64,000 bases of DNA. Source: a bacterium (lineage in GTDB: Bacteria; Vulcanimicrobiota; Xenobia; Xenobiales; JADMJV01). A program made the translations under genes and the position numbers. The notes beneath the pieces were generated by a model. That model was given only the letters and a program-made list of their open reading frames with translations, was not told the DNA's origin and searched no databases. Below are positions 55,693 to 63,519 of the stretch, in pieces (the stretch's first letter is position 1; every line of letters begins with the position of its first letter). The stretch covers positions 1-64,000 of the forward strand of contig JADMJV010000084.1 in NCBI GenBank assembly GCA_018780265.1, in the 5' to 3' direction.

Positions 55693-56184
55693 TTATCCGG
55701 GTAGCCCCTGTTGGAAAATTTCCAGGCCGGACCTCAATATGGACCGCAAATTGCGGATCTCGCTCTGGCTCAGGTCGATTTCGTAGAGCTCTTGGGATTG
55801 GGTCAAGCCGGGCATATTGCAGCCCCAAAACAGTTCGTCGTGGAGGGAGATAAATTGTTCGTCGTAACCCAGATAATGGTCGGCCTTCTTCAGGCTGGTA
55901 GCCACGTCTCCAAAAAAATTCCAGACTCGGTAGAGCAAATTGGCTTCGGGCAGGCGCATGGATCGACTGCTAACCCAACTCTGAATGACTCCCAACTCCA
56001 GAGTTTCCATAGGGTCCTGGAGCTTGAGGTAGCGTTTTTTTGCCAGCGCCTCGGCCTCGGCTCGACTGGCAGCCACGATGATCCTTTGGTCCGGTGTCAA
56101 CACCAGTCCGTCGTCGTCGTTGCTAAAGTAGAGCAGGTAGAGCGTTCCCTTGTTCCAGCTGATCGGTAAAATGAAGTATTCCAT
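55693..56184 (-). CDS. protein of unknown function
   Basis: A 163-aa soluble protein, MEYFILPISWNKGTLYLLYFSNDDDGLVL at the N-terminus, with beta strands first and helices later (NLLYRVWNFFGDVATSL, FISLHDELFWGC). The composition is that of a globular, acidic cytoplasmic protein. It is co-directional with the glycosidase gene (38 bp or less between them) and divergent from thrC. No family recognised. Confidence 0.65.
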   Translation of the reverse strand: MEYFILPISWNKGTLYLLYFSNDDDGLVLTPDQRIIVAASRAEAEALAKKRYLKLQDPMETLELGVIQSWVSSRSMRLPEANLLYRVWNFFGDVATSLKKADHYLGYDEQFISLHDELFWGCNMPGLTQSQELYEIDLSQSEIRNLRSILRSGLEIFQQGLPG

Positions 56185-56240
56185 AGGGCGCCCGGCGGCT
56201 TCGCCAGGAGCCCAAAGGTTCCTCGCGGAAGGGCGGACCC

Positions 56241-57593
56241 ATGCAGTACAGGTCCACGAGGGGATTGTCTGATCTCGTTGGTTTTCAGGATGCCGCTCTG
56301 GCGGGATTGGCCAGCGACGGCGGATTGTTTGTTCCAGAAGTCATTCCTCGGCTGGATCTGGAAGCTCTGGAAGGACTATCGTATCCCGAAGTCGCCTGGC
56401 GGGTGATGTCTCCTTTTTGCGACATCCCTACCCGCGATCTGCAATCCTTGTGTTTCTCCGCCTACGGCCCGGAATATGGAGGCGAAGTGGCGCCTCTGAG
56501 AGCCGACCCCTGGGGCCACGTGCTCGAGTTGTTTCACGGCCCAACCTATTCGTTCAAGGATGTCGCGCTGCAATTTTTAGGGCGCCTGCTTAACTACATC
56601 CTGGAGAAGCGCCAGGACCACTGTAATTTGCTGGTGGCCACCAGCGGAGACACCGGGTCGGCCGCTCTGCGTTCGGTCGTGGGCTGTTCAAGATTGCGGG
56701 CCGTGGTCATGTTTCCCAAAGGACGGGTCAGCCCACTTCAAGAGCTTCAAATGACAACCATGGGCTACCCAAACACGCATTGCCTGGAGATCGATGGCAC
56801 CTTTGATGACTGCCAGGCCATACTAAAGCAGTTGAATCGGGATGCGGATTGGAAGCGGCAGCACAGATTGGGAGCCGTAAACTCAGTCAACTGGGCTCGC
56901 CTTTTGGCTCAGTCCGTGTACTATGTGTGGACCTGGCTACAATTGGGGCAACCTCTTCAAGTTGTGGTCCCCACGGGCAATTTTGGCAACTTCCTGTCGG
57001 CCTGGTTGGCTCACCGTATGGGAGTTCCCACTCGCAGACTGGCCCTGGCCACCAACGAGAACGACATCGTGCATCGCTACTTCCAAACCCGTCGCTACGC
57101 GCGCGGGGGGGTTCACCAAACGCTGGCTCCGGCTATGGATATTCAGGTCGCCTCCAATTTGGAGCGTTTCTTCTACTTGGCCGGAGGGGGTCATCAGGTC
57201 ACGGATTGGATGGCTCAGTTTGAACAGTCTGGCAGCCTGGATACCCCACTTTTGGATGTCGGAGGTCCTGAAATTGTTTCGGGTAGCGCCAATCGAGGCC
57301 AGATTTTGCAGGCCATTCGCCAATATTTTCAAGAGACGGGCACGGTGCTGTGTCCGCACACTGCAGTAGCCTGGTACGTGTCCAGGCAATTGCCGCCCAT
57401 CGGCCCAGGGGTATTGGTGGCCACCGCTCACCCGGGCAAGTTTCCCGAGGCGGTGGGTGAGGCTCTTGGCATAAACTACCCTGGTCATCCCGGCCTGGAG
57501 GCCCTGCGCGACCGACCGCGACAGGTGGTGGCCCTACCCGCTCAACCTGAGGCGGTACGCCGATGGATGGAAGGTCTCACAAGTCTTGGGTAG
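56241..57593 (+). CDS. thrC: threonine synthase
   Basis: A 450-aa PLP enzyme converting O-phosphohomoserine to threonine. The N-terminal YRSTRGLSDLVGFQDAALAGLASDGGLFVP and the PLP lysine in HGPTYSFKDVALQFLG (Lys106) are canonical. ATSGDTGSAAL binds the cofactor phosphate, and FPKGRVSPLQELQMTTMG fits the E. coli/yeast subgroup rather than the short plant-type. No thrA or thrB is in the window. It runs almost directly into the HD-domain gene downstream. Confidence 0.96.
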   Translation: MQYRSTRGLSDLVGFQDAALAGLASDGGLFVPEVIPRLDLEALEGLSYPEVAWRVMSPFCDIPTRDLQSLCFSAYGPEYGGEVAPLRADPWGHVLELFHGPTYSFKDVALQFLGRLLNYILEKRQDHCNLLVATSGDTGSAALRSVVGCSRLRAVVMFPKGRVSPLQELQMTTMGYPNTHCLEIDGTFDDCQAILKQLNRDADWKRQHRLGAVNSVNWARLLAQSVYYVWTWLQLGQPLQVVVPTGNFGNFLSAWLAHRMGVPTRRLALATNENDIVHRYFQTRRYARGGVHQTLAPAMDIQVASNLERFFYLAGGGHQVTDWMAQFEQSGSLDTPLLDVGGPEIVSGSANRGQILQAIRQYFQETGTVLCPHTAVAWYVSRQLPPIGPGVLVATAHPGKFPEAVGEALGINYPGHPGLEALRDRPRQVVALPAQPEAVRRWMEGLTSLG

Positions 57594-57606
57594 AACGTTG
57601 GCCAGC

Positions 57607-58791
57607 ATGTCCGAGTCTATGACTCCCAGCCCAGACTCCGTAGTCTCGCAGTGGCTCGCTAACCTCAGTCCAGACCAAAAGGACTTGTTTTGCGGTGAAG
57701 ATGCTGTGCGCAGCTTCAGTGCTCGATTGGCTGTGGGACTTGGCGAAGAAATTGCCGATGCTGAAGTCGTGGCCGTTTTAGGTCCTCAGGCGGTTCCTTT
57801 CTTTCGCTACGCGCAGCGTTCATTGCACGGTTTTGTGCGACGGACCACCGGTGAACCGGCCTTTTGTCACTCGGCCGATATCGCTTTGAGGGCGCTGGAC
57901 CTGGGCTACTCGGCTCGAATTGTGCAGGCAGCCCTGCTCCATGACACCGTTGAGGATCGCAGCAAGTCGCTGGAGCAAGTTCTTGCACACCTGGCCGAGA
58001 TCGAGTCCCTTTTTGGCTGGGAGATGGCCCAAGATGTTCGCCATTCCACCAATGTATACAGTGTGATTCTGCGCAATTTGGACAGCAAGGTCTCCCACGA
58101 TCTCTCCTTTGACGACAGCGCCAAGCCAGCACTACTGAAGGGTATTGACGATGTGCGTCGGGAAATGCCCGAGGATCTGCGACACAAGTTCCGCCACGAA
58201 TTTTCTCAATTGCTCGACTACTTCGTCCATCACGTCGATCTCAGCGAGGGGGCCCGAAAAGCTCGGGTTGACCGAAAGTATACGGCCGTCTCGGAGCTTC
58301 GACTGCGCTCCTATCAGTTGTTTGTGGAGGACATTCACACCGATGCACGCTACCGGCACGGCCTGGGCAAGGGGTTCCACGATGTGACCCTGGTGGTGAA
58401 ATCATTAGACTTGATCGATAACCTGCGCACCTCGGAAGTGGCTAATTTTGCCTCCCTGGAGCGCATCCTTCTCAAGGCGGAAACGTTTCTGGACTGCACA
58501 TTTTTTTTGCACGATGAAGTCCGGGCCATGTCCCACGTTTCCACCAGCCTGATCCAGTTGTACGACTACCTGAAATACCACCTTGTGGAGCAGCTTCTAG
58601 AACGCAAGCGCGCCTTGATCTTCCTGGCCGACACTCGCTTTGCTTTCCTGGCCGACTACCTGATGCGCGAGGTGGTCCGACTCCAGGCTAAATATAAAGT
58701 CCACGGCAATCCCTTGACCGAGTTGGTCGATCTGCGTCAGGTGTTACGCGGTCACAACCTGGCAGTCGATTCGCGGGCTACTCGTCGCTGA
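57607..58791 (+). CDS. HD-domain protein resembling the SpoT (p)ppGpp hydrolase domain
   Basis: A 394-aa protein. The first half has the metal-site residues of SpoT/MESH1 hydrolases: His in FCHSADIALRALDLGYSA, HD in ALLHDTVEDRSKSLEQVL, and a later SLDLIDNLRTSE equivalent to DRLHNMRT. There is no recognisable synthetase, TGS or ACT domain, although the protein is longer than typical small alarmone hydrolases. The C-terminal 120 residues (ERILLKAETFLDCTFFLHDEV, helical) are unassigned. ATG 57607 is chosen over TTG 57586, which overlaps thrC. Alarmone hydrolysis is inferred from motif pattern only. Confidence 0.7.
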   Translation: MSESMTPSPDSVVSQWLANLSPDQKDLFCGEDAVRSFSARLAVGLGEEIADAEVVAVLGPQAVPFFRYAQRSLHGFVRRTTGEPAFCHSADIALRALDLGYSARIVQAALLHDTVEDRSKSLEQVLAHLAEIESLFGWEMAQDVRHSTNVYSVILRNLDSKVSHDLSFDDSAKPALLKGIDDVRREMPEDLRHKFRHEFSQLLDYFVHHVDLSEGARKARVDRKYTAVSELRLRSYQLFVEDIHTDARYRHGLGKGFHDVTLVVKSLDLIDNLRTSEVANFASLERILLKAETFLDCTFFLHDEVRAMSHVSTSLIQLYDYLKYHLVEQLLERKRALIFLADTRFAFLADYLMREVVRLQAKYKVHGNPLTELVDLRQVLRGHNLAVDSRATRR

Positions 58792-59128
58792 CTTCCTGAC
58801 GCAGCCGATCGACGGTCTCTTCGTCAAGTTCTAGGCGCTGTGCTATGCGCTCCAGTAGATCGAACTCCTCTGCTTCCAGTACGCCGTCTGAAAAGACCAT
58901 ACGCAGGACGTCTCGCATCACCGCTTCGCGGGGGTGACCATTGGGAATCGAGTCGAGTAGATTTCCTACGACCAGGGGCGGTGCCGTCAGTACAGACTCG
59001 ACTTCTTCTTTGGCGATGCCGGTCGCGGTCAGAATTTGACGTAGCAAAATGGCTTCCGATGGGTCGAGATGGTTGTCAACCCAGGCCGTAGCCACCAGCA
59101 GTTGTAAGTTGGGTGAAAGCTTATCCAT
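58778..59128 (-). CDS. TerB-family protein
   Basis: A 116-aa all-helical protein of the tellurite-resistance TerB type: LVATAWVDNHLDPSEAILLRQIL and MVFSDGVLEAEEFDLLERIAQRLEL are the two pseudo-repeats with acidic motifs where metal can bind. A longer frame extends upstream to 60112, but that part is antisense to another gene. ATG 59128 follows GGAAGGGTG. The stop overlaps the end of the convergent HD-domain gene by 14 bp. No other ter genes are present. Confidence 0.8.
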   Translation of the reverse strand: MDKLSPNLQLLVATAWVDNHLDPSEAILLRQILTATGIAKEEVESVLTAPPLVVGNLLDSIPNGHPREAVMRDVLRMVFSDGVLEAEEFDLLERIAQRLELDEETVDRLRQEVSDE

Positions 59129-59284
59129 GAATGGCGTTTCGGCACCCTTCCCTGCGCCTCCCCCTAACCAATTGGGTAGGGCTGGGGAGGCGGTAACATG
59201 TTGGCAACTCCCCAGAGCGCTTCGGCAAACTCCATGGAATAGATTATAGACACACACATCCAAGCTAAGGACACATACATACAG

Positions 59285-60151
59285 ATGAAGATCCAGCAAG
59301 CCCCCAATTTCAGTGCCCCTCAACTGGTTCGGACCCAAAACGAGGCGCCGAAACCCAACGACAATCCCACTCCTCCTCCTCCACAAGAGAAGGTTTCCAT
59401 CGGTAAAGAAGCGTTGCGCACGGCCATTTCGTGGGGTAATGCCACCGGCACCGTCACCGGCGGTGCGGCTGCCCTCACCACCACGATCGGCGGTCTCTAT
59501 ATGGGTGTCCTGGGTGGAGCCATCGTTGGTGCCGCTCTGGGTGGCGGCATCGGTCCTGTATTTGGAGCCATCGGTGGCAACGGCGCACTGGGCTTCCTCA
59601 GTACCTCTTTCAAAACACTGGGCCTCGCGGCCAAAGCTGGCGTGGTCTTGGGTGGCGCCGCGGGCGCCGCAGGCAGCTGGTCGGTTGGCCAGACGTTGGG
59701 TGAGGTTGGCGGCAAAGCCATCGCCTTCATCCCCGGTGCTGCAGTTGGCGCTATCGGCGCCATCGGCAAGAAGGCCGAAGAAGCCGCCACTGGCCAACCG
59801 GGCGGTAGCGGACCTTCCGCTCCCACCCCCAAGCCCCCGGCCAAGCCCACCGATCTGAACAAAATGGGAGGCATCTCCAAAACGATTGCTGCCGGCGTAG
59901 GTGGCTTCGGCATGCTGGCGGGTGCCGCGGGCGGCTTTGTGGCCGGCGCAGGAATCGCGTCCACGGGCAGCCTGGTAAACGGTCTGTTGGCCCACAATGT
60001 AACTCTCTCCAATATCACTGGCGCAGCTGCGATGGGTGGCGCAATCGGTGGAGTCACGATGGGGATTCTGGGTGCCGTAGGCGGCTGGAAGCTGGTTCAA
60101 TTGGGGCGACACATCGCTGGCAAGGCGCAGGACCTGACCGGCAAAGAATAA
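59285..60151 (+). CDS. large glycine-rich membrane protein with disordered N-terminus
   Basis: A 288-aa protein. Residues 1-40 are polar and proline-rich (MKIQQAPNFSAPQLVRTQNE, PTPPPP). Two blocks of Gly/Ala-rich hydrophobic helices follow (about 53-160 and 195-275: GVLGGAIVGAALGGGIGPVFGAIGG, GGFGMLAGAAGGFVAGAGIAS), separated by a Pro/Lys-rich loop (about 170-190). Such GxxxG-dense repeats suggest oligomeric membrane insertion. It shares the design, not obvious homology, with the protein at 44507. There is no signal peptide. Terminator at 60172. Confidence 0.7.
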   Translation: MKIQQAPNFSAPQLVRTQNEAPKPNDNPTPPPPQEKVSIGKEALRTAISWGNATGTVTGGAAALTTTIGGLYMGVLGGAIVGAALGGGIGPVFGAIGGNGALGFLSTSFKTLGLAAKAGVVLGGAAGAAGSWSVGQTLGEVGGKAIAFIPGAAVGAIGAIGKKAEEAATGQPGGSGPSAPTPKPPAKPTDLNKMGGISKTIAAGVGGFGMLAGAAGGFVAGAGIASTGSLVNGLLAHNVTLSNITGAAAMGGAIGGVTMGILGAVGGWKLVQLGRHIAGKAQDLTGKE

Positions 60152-60171
60152 CCCCGAACCCGGACCACCTG

Positions 60172-60201
60172 AAAAGAGCGCCTCGAGGGGCGCTCTTTTT
60201 C
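60172..60201 (+). terminator. rho-independent terminator
   Basis: AAAAGAGCGCC pairs with GGGGCGCTCTTTT around TCGA and runs into a T tract, 20 bp after the glycine-rich gene. Confidence 0.9.
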
Positions 60202-60260
60202 GATTGCGCCGCGTCCGGGCGGGCGTTTGTATTCAGCCGGGTCCGGGTATGCCAGGAGCG

Positions 60261-60764
60261 ATGAAGCCCAAGTTCTTGTTGTTACTGTCTCTGGCAATGA
60301 TGCTCACCCCCTCTTTTCTCTACTGGCTCGGACCTTTACGGCGCCCGGCCATGACCGACGGCGATGTTTTGAAGATGATGCCATGTCCGGTGTGTGCTGG
60401 TTCTGGTTTGGTCCAAAATCAGAACTGTCAACGCTGTCGCGGCAAAAAGCAACTCCAACACGTTATTCCGGGACCTCATCGTCCAACCTGTATCGAGGGC
60501 CACGTTTATGCTCCTGACGGTTCCACCGTGGTCCCAGAGGCCAGCGTTACTTTTTCTAGCGAAGCCGGTTCGTGGAGTCGAAAGACCGACGAGCAAGGTC
60601 GATTTGGCGCTGACCTTGTGCCTGGAAGGTATCCGGTCGAAATCGACTCTCCCAGGGGAAAATTGAAGACTTTCATCGTGGTTGCTCCCCAGGTGACACC
60701 TTCACCCGTGGATATCGACTGGAGTTTTCCTCTTCGCAGAGACGCGTTCACGCTGAAAAAGTAA
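60261..60764 (+). CDS. secreted protein with DnaJ-like zinc motif and regulatory-like beta domain
   Basis: A 167-aa protein with N-terminal membrane anchor or signal MKPKFLLLLSLAMMLTPSFLYW. A cysteine motif CPVCAGSGLVQNQNCQRCRGKK resembles one zinc-binding pair of DnaJ (CxxCxGxG repeats). A carboxypeptidase-regulatory-like beta-sandwich (IEGHVYAPDGSTVVPEASVTF, DEQGRFGADLVPGRYPVEI) follows. Export to the periplasm is implied, with the zinc knuckle near the membrane. ATG 60261 has AGGAG just before it. The frame upstream includes a terminator and is unlikely. Confidence 0.75.
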   Translation: MKPKFLLLLSLAMMLTPSFLYWLGPLRRPAMTDGDVLKMMPCPVCAGSGLVQNQNCQRCRGKKQLQHVIPGPHRPTCIEGHVYAPDGSTVVPEASVTFSSEAGSWSRKTDEQGRFGADLVPGRYPVEIDSPRGKLKTFIVVAPQVTPSPVDIDWSFPLRRDAFTLKK

Positions 60765-60821
60765 GTTTTTTCGGGCGTAGTCTCTGAAAGGGTATGCAGA
60801 GGGGCGCACGAATTACGGCTG

Positions 60822-61148
60822 ATGATTCTTCCATCTTATGCTGTGATTGTTGTTTTACTGGTGGTCTTGCTGGTCTCCATTGTGCCCCCTCGGTTGCCTC
60901 TATTAGCGCGTATCGCCATCCATATCGTGATGGGTCTGGTCCTCTATTTCGGAATGGGAAGTTGGCAGTTTTCTCTCCCGAATGGGGATAATCTGCCGAT
61001 GTCTGGTCTCTATGGAGGCCGCGGTTATCCGTTTATGCCAGCCTTTAATAAATTGTCCCTCGGCTTCCTCTGCCCCTTGCTGGGTATTGTGGTCAGCTTG
61101 ATTGTGGCGGGTGTTCGTAAGGTGATGAGTAAAGGCGAGTCTGACTAA
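60822..61148 (+). CDS. small integral membrane protein
   Basis: A 108-aa protein with three predicted membrane segments (about 5-22, 28-46 and 78-97) and a polar loop containing NLPMSGLYGGRGYPFMPAF. It is likely co-transcribed with the neighbours on both sides. No family recognised. Confidence 0.6.
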   Translation: MILPSYAVIVVLLVVLLVSIVPPRLPLLARIAIHIVMGLVLYFGMGSWQFSLPNGDNLPMSGLYGGRGYPFMPAFNKLSLGFLCPLLGIVVSLIVAGVRKVMSKGESD

Positions 61149-61206
61149 GAGGAGTTTGTCGAACAGGCCCGGAAAATCTATCCAGAGCCCAACTGGAGGT
61201 GTCCCC

Positions 61207-61428
61207 GTGGAAGCCAAAGAGAATCGCCCAAGTGTTTGGACATGGATTTCCATTGGTGTTGGCGCCGGACTGCTGGTAACGCTGGTGGCTGGCATAAGCT
61301 ACCACTACTGGGAAAGTCAGAATCGCAAGCAAGACCCTCGCGCCGAGAAGGTTAAGGAATTGATCGACGAGGCAGAGAAGCTTTTGGCCCAGGGCCGCAA
61401 GCTAAATCAGCAGCGTCAGCAGGCCTGA
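61207..61428 (+). CDS. small single-pass membrane protein with C-terminal helix
   Basis: A 73-aa protein: short polar N-terminus, one membrane segment (WTWISIGVGAGLLVTLVAGISYHYW) and a charged helix (RAEKVKELIDEAEKLLAQGRKLNQQ) that could form a coiled coil. GTG 61207 is preceded by GGAGGT, which fixes this start over TTG 61156. Terminator follows at 61469. Confidence 0.6.
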   Translation: MEAKENRPSVWTWISIGVGAGLLVTLVAGISYHYWESQNRKQDPRAEKVKELIDEAEKLLAQGRKLNQQRQQA

Positions 61429-61468
61429 ACTGTAGCAGGGTCTGGCATCCCTTAATCGAAATCTGGGC

Positions 61469-61494
61469 CGCACCATTCTGAAGGTGCGTTTTTT
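61469..61494 (+). terminator. rho-independent terminator
   Basis: CGCACC pairs with GGTGCG around an eight-base loop, followed by six T, between the small membrane gene and the histidine kinase. Confidence 0.85.
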
Positions 61495-61520
61495 ATATTA
61501 CGACAAGGAGTCAGCCCACC

Positions 61521-62756
61521 GTGGACAGTGCTTCCCAAGTTGCGCCCACCAGCGGGAGCGAATTGCCCTTTTTGGACGGCGTTCTCGAGCGCGTCGAGAG
61601 TGAACTCAAACAGCGCGAACAAGTTGGCTTTCTCTATTTTGATGTGGTCGAGTTCAGTGCTCTGACCGAAAACTATGGGGCCGATGTGAGCCAGCGTTTG
61701 CTGCAGAGCCTCAGCGAAACGCTCAATAAGCAACGAGGCAAGCTCTTCCGCGACGAAGACCTCATCGCAGTGGGTGGCCCGGCTGTCGACTTCTTTGTGA
61801 TCTACCTTTTTTCACCGCCTCGCCGCAAAGAGTCTTTCGCGAAGTCGGATTTGAAACTGATCTCCAATCGAGTGCTTCAGAAGCTTAGCTACATCATCAA
61901 CGAGACCGCCGCCAAGTTGGGCGTCGATCGGAAGATCGATTTGCGTGGCGGATATACGGTTCTCAAATACGACTCGAACGTGCCGGTTGACCGTCTGGTC
62001 TATGAGGCGCGCAAGGAAGCAGCCTTGAAAACCGAACTCGAAGAGATCATGCTGACTTTTGTGTCCAATGTCTCGCACGAATTGCGGACTCCGCTGACAT
62101 GCATCAAGGGCTACGCCGAGACCTTGCTAGAGGGGGCGCTTTCCGAGCCCGATCTGGCTTTGCGCTGGATGAAGGTCATTCACGAGGAGGCCGGACGGCT
62201 CGAGCGATTGATCCGAGATTTACTCGACCTGTCCATGATTGAGGCCCATCAAGTCGAGATGCACTTTAACGAAGTGGACCTGGGCGCACTTTGCAAGCAT
62301 ACGGCTGCCGTCCTGACGCCCCACGGCAAAACCACCGGGGTGACCATCGAAGTGGACATGCCAGATAATTCGCCCTTGTGGAGGGCCGATGAGGACCGCC
62401 TCAGTCAGGTGATCACCAATCTGGTTGACAATGCTATCAAATACAGTCCGGCCAATGGTGTGGTTACAGTCAAACTCACCTTCAACCGCGAGCAGGCGGA
62501 GATCGAGGTTGTGGATCGAGGCACGGGAATTCCAGAAGACGAGTTGCCTCGTATCTTTGAGCGCTTTTATCGGGTCGAGAAAGGCAGTGCCGCTCGATTT
62601 GGCGGCCGCGGACTGGGCCTGTCCATCGCTATGCACATCGTGGAGGCCCACGGGGGCGAATTGAAGGTGGATAGTAAGCTACACGAAGGTACTCGTTTTC
62701 GGGTATCCTTGCCGGCCGGAGACGCCTCCTGGTTGAGCGGCATCGAGGAGGAGTAA
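61521..62756 (+). CDS. soluble histidine kinase with degenerate GGDEF-like sensor
   Basis: A 411-aa kinase without membrane segments. The N-terminal 160 residues resemble a GGDEF domain (VGFLYFDVVEFSALTENYGADVSQRLLQSL), but the signature is replaced by GGPAVDFFVIYL, so cyclase activity is not expected. HisKA (about 178-245) carries the phospho-acceptor His in FVSNVSHELRTPLTCIKGY. HATPase_c (about 285-400) has N-box VITNLVDNAIKYSP, DRGTGIP and GGRGLGLSIAMHIV. No response regulator is adjacent. GTG 61521 follows AAGGAG. The sensor may bind a nucleotide or serve dimerisation. Confidence 0.9.
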   Translation: MDSASQVAPTSGSELPFLDGVLERVESELKQREQVGFLYFDVVEFSALTENYGADVSQRLLQSLSETLNKQRGKLFRDEDLIAVGGPAVDFFVIYLFSPPRRKESFAKSDLKLISNRVLQKLSYIINETAAKLGVDRKIDLRGGYTVLKYDSNVPVDRLVYEARKEAALKTELEEIMLTFVSNVSHELRTPLTCIKGYAETLLEGALSEPDLALRWMKVIHEEAGRLERLIRDLLDLSMIEAHQVEMHFNEVDLGALCKHTAAVLTPHGKTTGVTIEVDMPDNSPLWRADEDRLSQVITNLVDNAIKYSPANGVVTVKLTFNREQAEIEVVDRGTGIPEDELPRIFERFYRVEKGSAARFGGRGLGLSIAMHIVEAHGGELKVDSKLHEGTRFRVSLPAGDASWLSGIEEE

Positions 62757-62757
62757 G

Positions 62758-63519
62758 TTGGTCGCCTCCGCTCGTCTGCAAATGTTAGGCCTACCCCTTG
62801 ACTGCGCCACCATGGCACAATCGGTTGAACGCATCGGCGGTTACCTGCAAACTCCCGATTTCCACCTGGTGGTTACTTTGGGTACCGAGATGGTGGTGCG
62901 CGCTCAGACGGATGCGTCTTTTAGGGAGGCGGTGCGCTCGGCGGCTCTGGTGATCCCGGATGGCATCGGTACGGTTTGGGCCGCCCGTCTGCGCGGCTTT
63001 GACATGCGCGAAAGGGTGGCCGGCGTTGAACTGGTCCAGGTTTTGGCCCAACGGTTAGGCGGCCGACTGCGCGTCTTTTTGTTGGGAGGGGCTCCCGGCG
63101 TGGCCGAGTCGGCTGCCCAAAATTTGTTGCGGATTGCTCCTGGGGTGCACGTTGCCGGTAGCCGGGATGGCTATTTTCAAGACGATCGAGAGGTGGTTGA
63201 ACAGATTGCGGCCAGCAAGGCCAATGTGCTGCTGGCCGGATTGGGCTTCCCTCGTCAGGAACTCTGGCTGCAAAAACATGGCCCGGCCTGTGGTGTGGCC
63301 GTCGGTATCGGGGTAGGTGGAACTTTTGACGTTCTCTCGGGCCGTGTTCGGCGAGCTCCGCGCTGGATGCAGAAGGTAGGTCTGGAATGGCTCTACCGTT
63401 TTGCCTTGCAGCCCAGTCGCTGGCAGCGAATGCTGGCCTTACCGAAGTTTGCCATGCGTATCCTTACCGGTGGCCAGGATTCGGTCCAGGCCTGGCCTGA
63501 AGGGCAGGCCACCTCGTGA
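62758..63519 (+). CDS. WecG/TagA/CpsF family glycosyltransferase
   Basis: A 253-aa glycosyltransferase (GT26). The motifs ALVIPDGIGTVWAARLRG, RVFLLGGAPGVAESAA, LLAGLGFPRQELWL and GVGGTFDVLSGRVRRAPRWMQKVGLEWLYR are typical. Family members add ManNAc or ManNAcA to lipid-linked GlcNAc in enterobacterial common antigen, teichoic acid or exopolysaccharide synthesis; here the sugar is unknown. The start is TTG 62758, one base after the kinase stop, with GGAGG before it. It overlaps the next gene by GTGA. Confidence 0.92.
   Translation: MVASARLQMLGLPLDCATMAQSVERIGGYLQTPDFHLVVTLGTEMVVRAQTDASFREAVRSAALVIPDGIGTVWAARLRGFDMRERVAGVELVQVLAQRLGGRLRVFLLGGAPGVAESAAQNLLRIAPGVHVAGSRDGYFQDDREVVEQIAASKANVLLAGLGFPRQELWLQKHGPACGVAVGIGVGGTFDVLSGRVRRAPRWMQKVGLEWLYRFALQPSRWQRMLALPKFAMRILTGGQDSVQAWPEGQATS

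Noticed and set aside
59129..60112. N-terminal extension making the TerB gene 444 codons long
   Set aside because: The extension is antisense to the glycine-rich gene and has shadow composition; TerB homology begins at the ATG at 59128.
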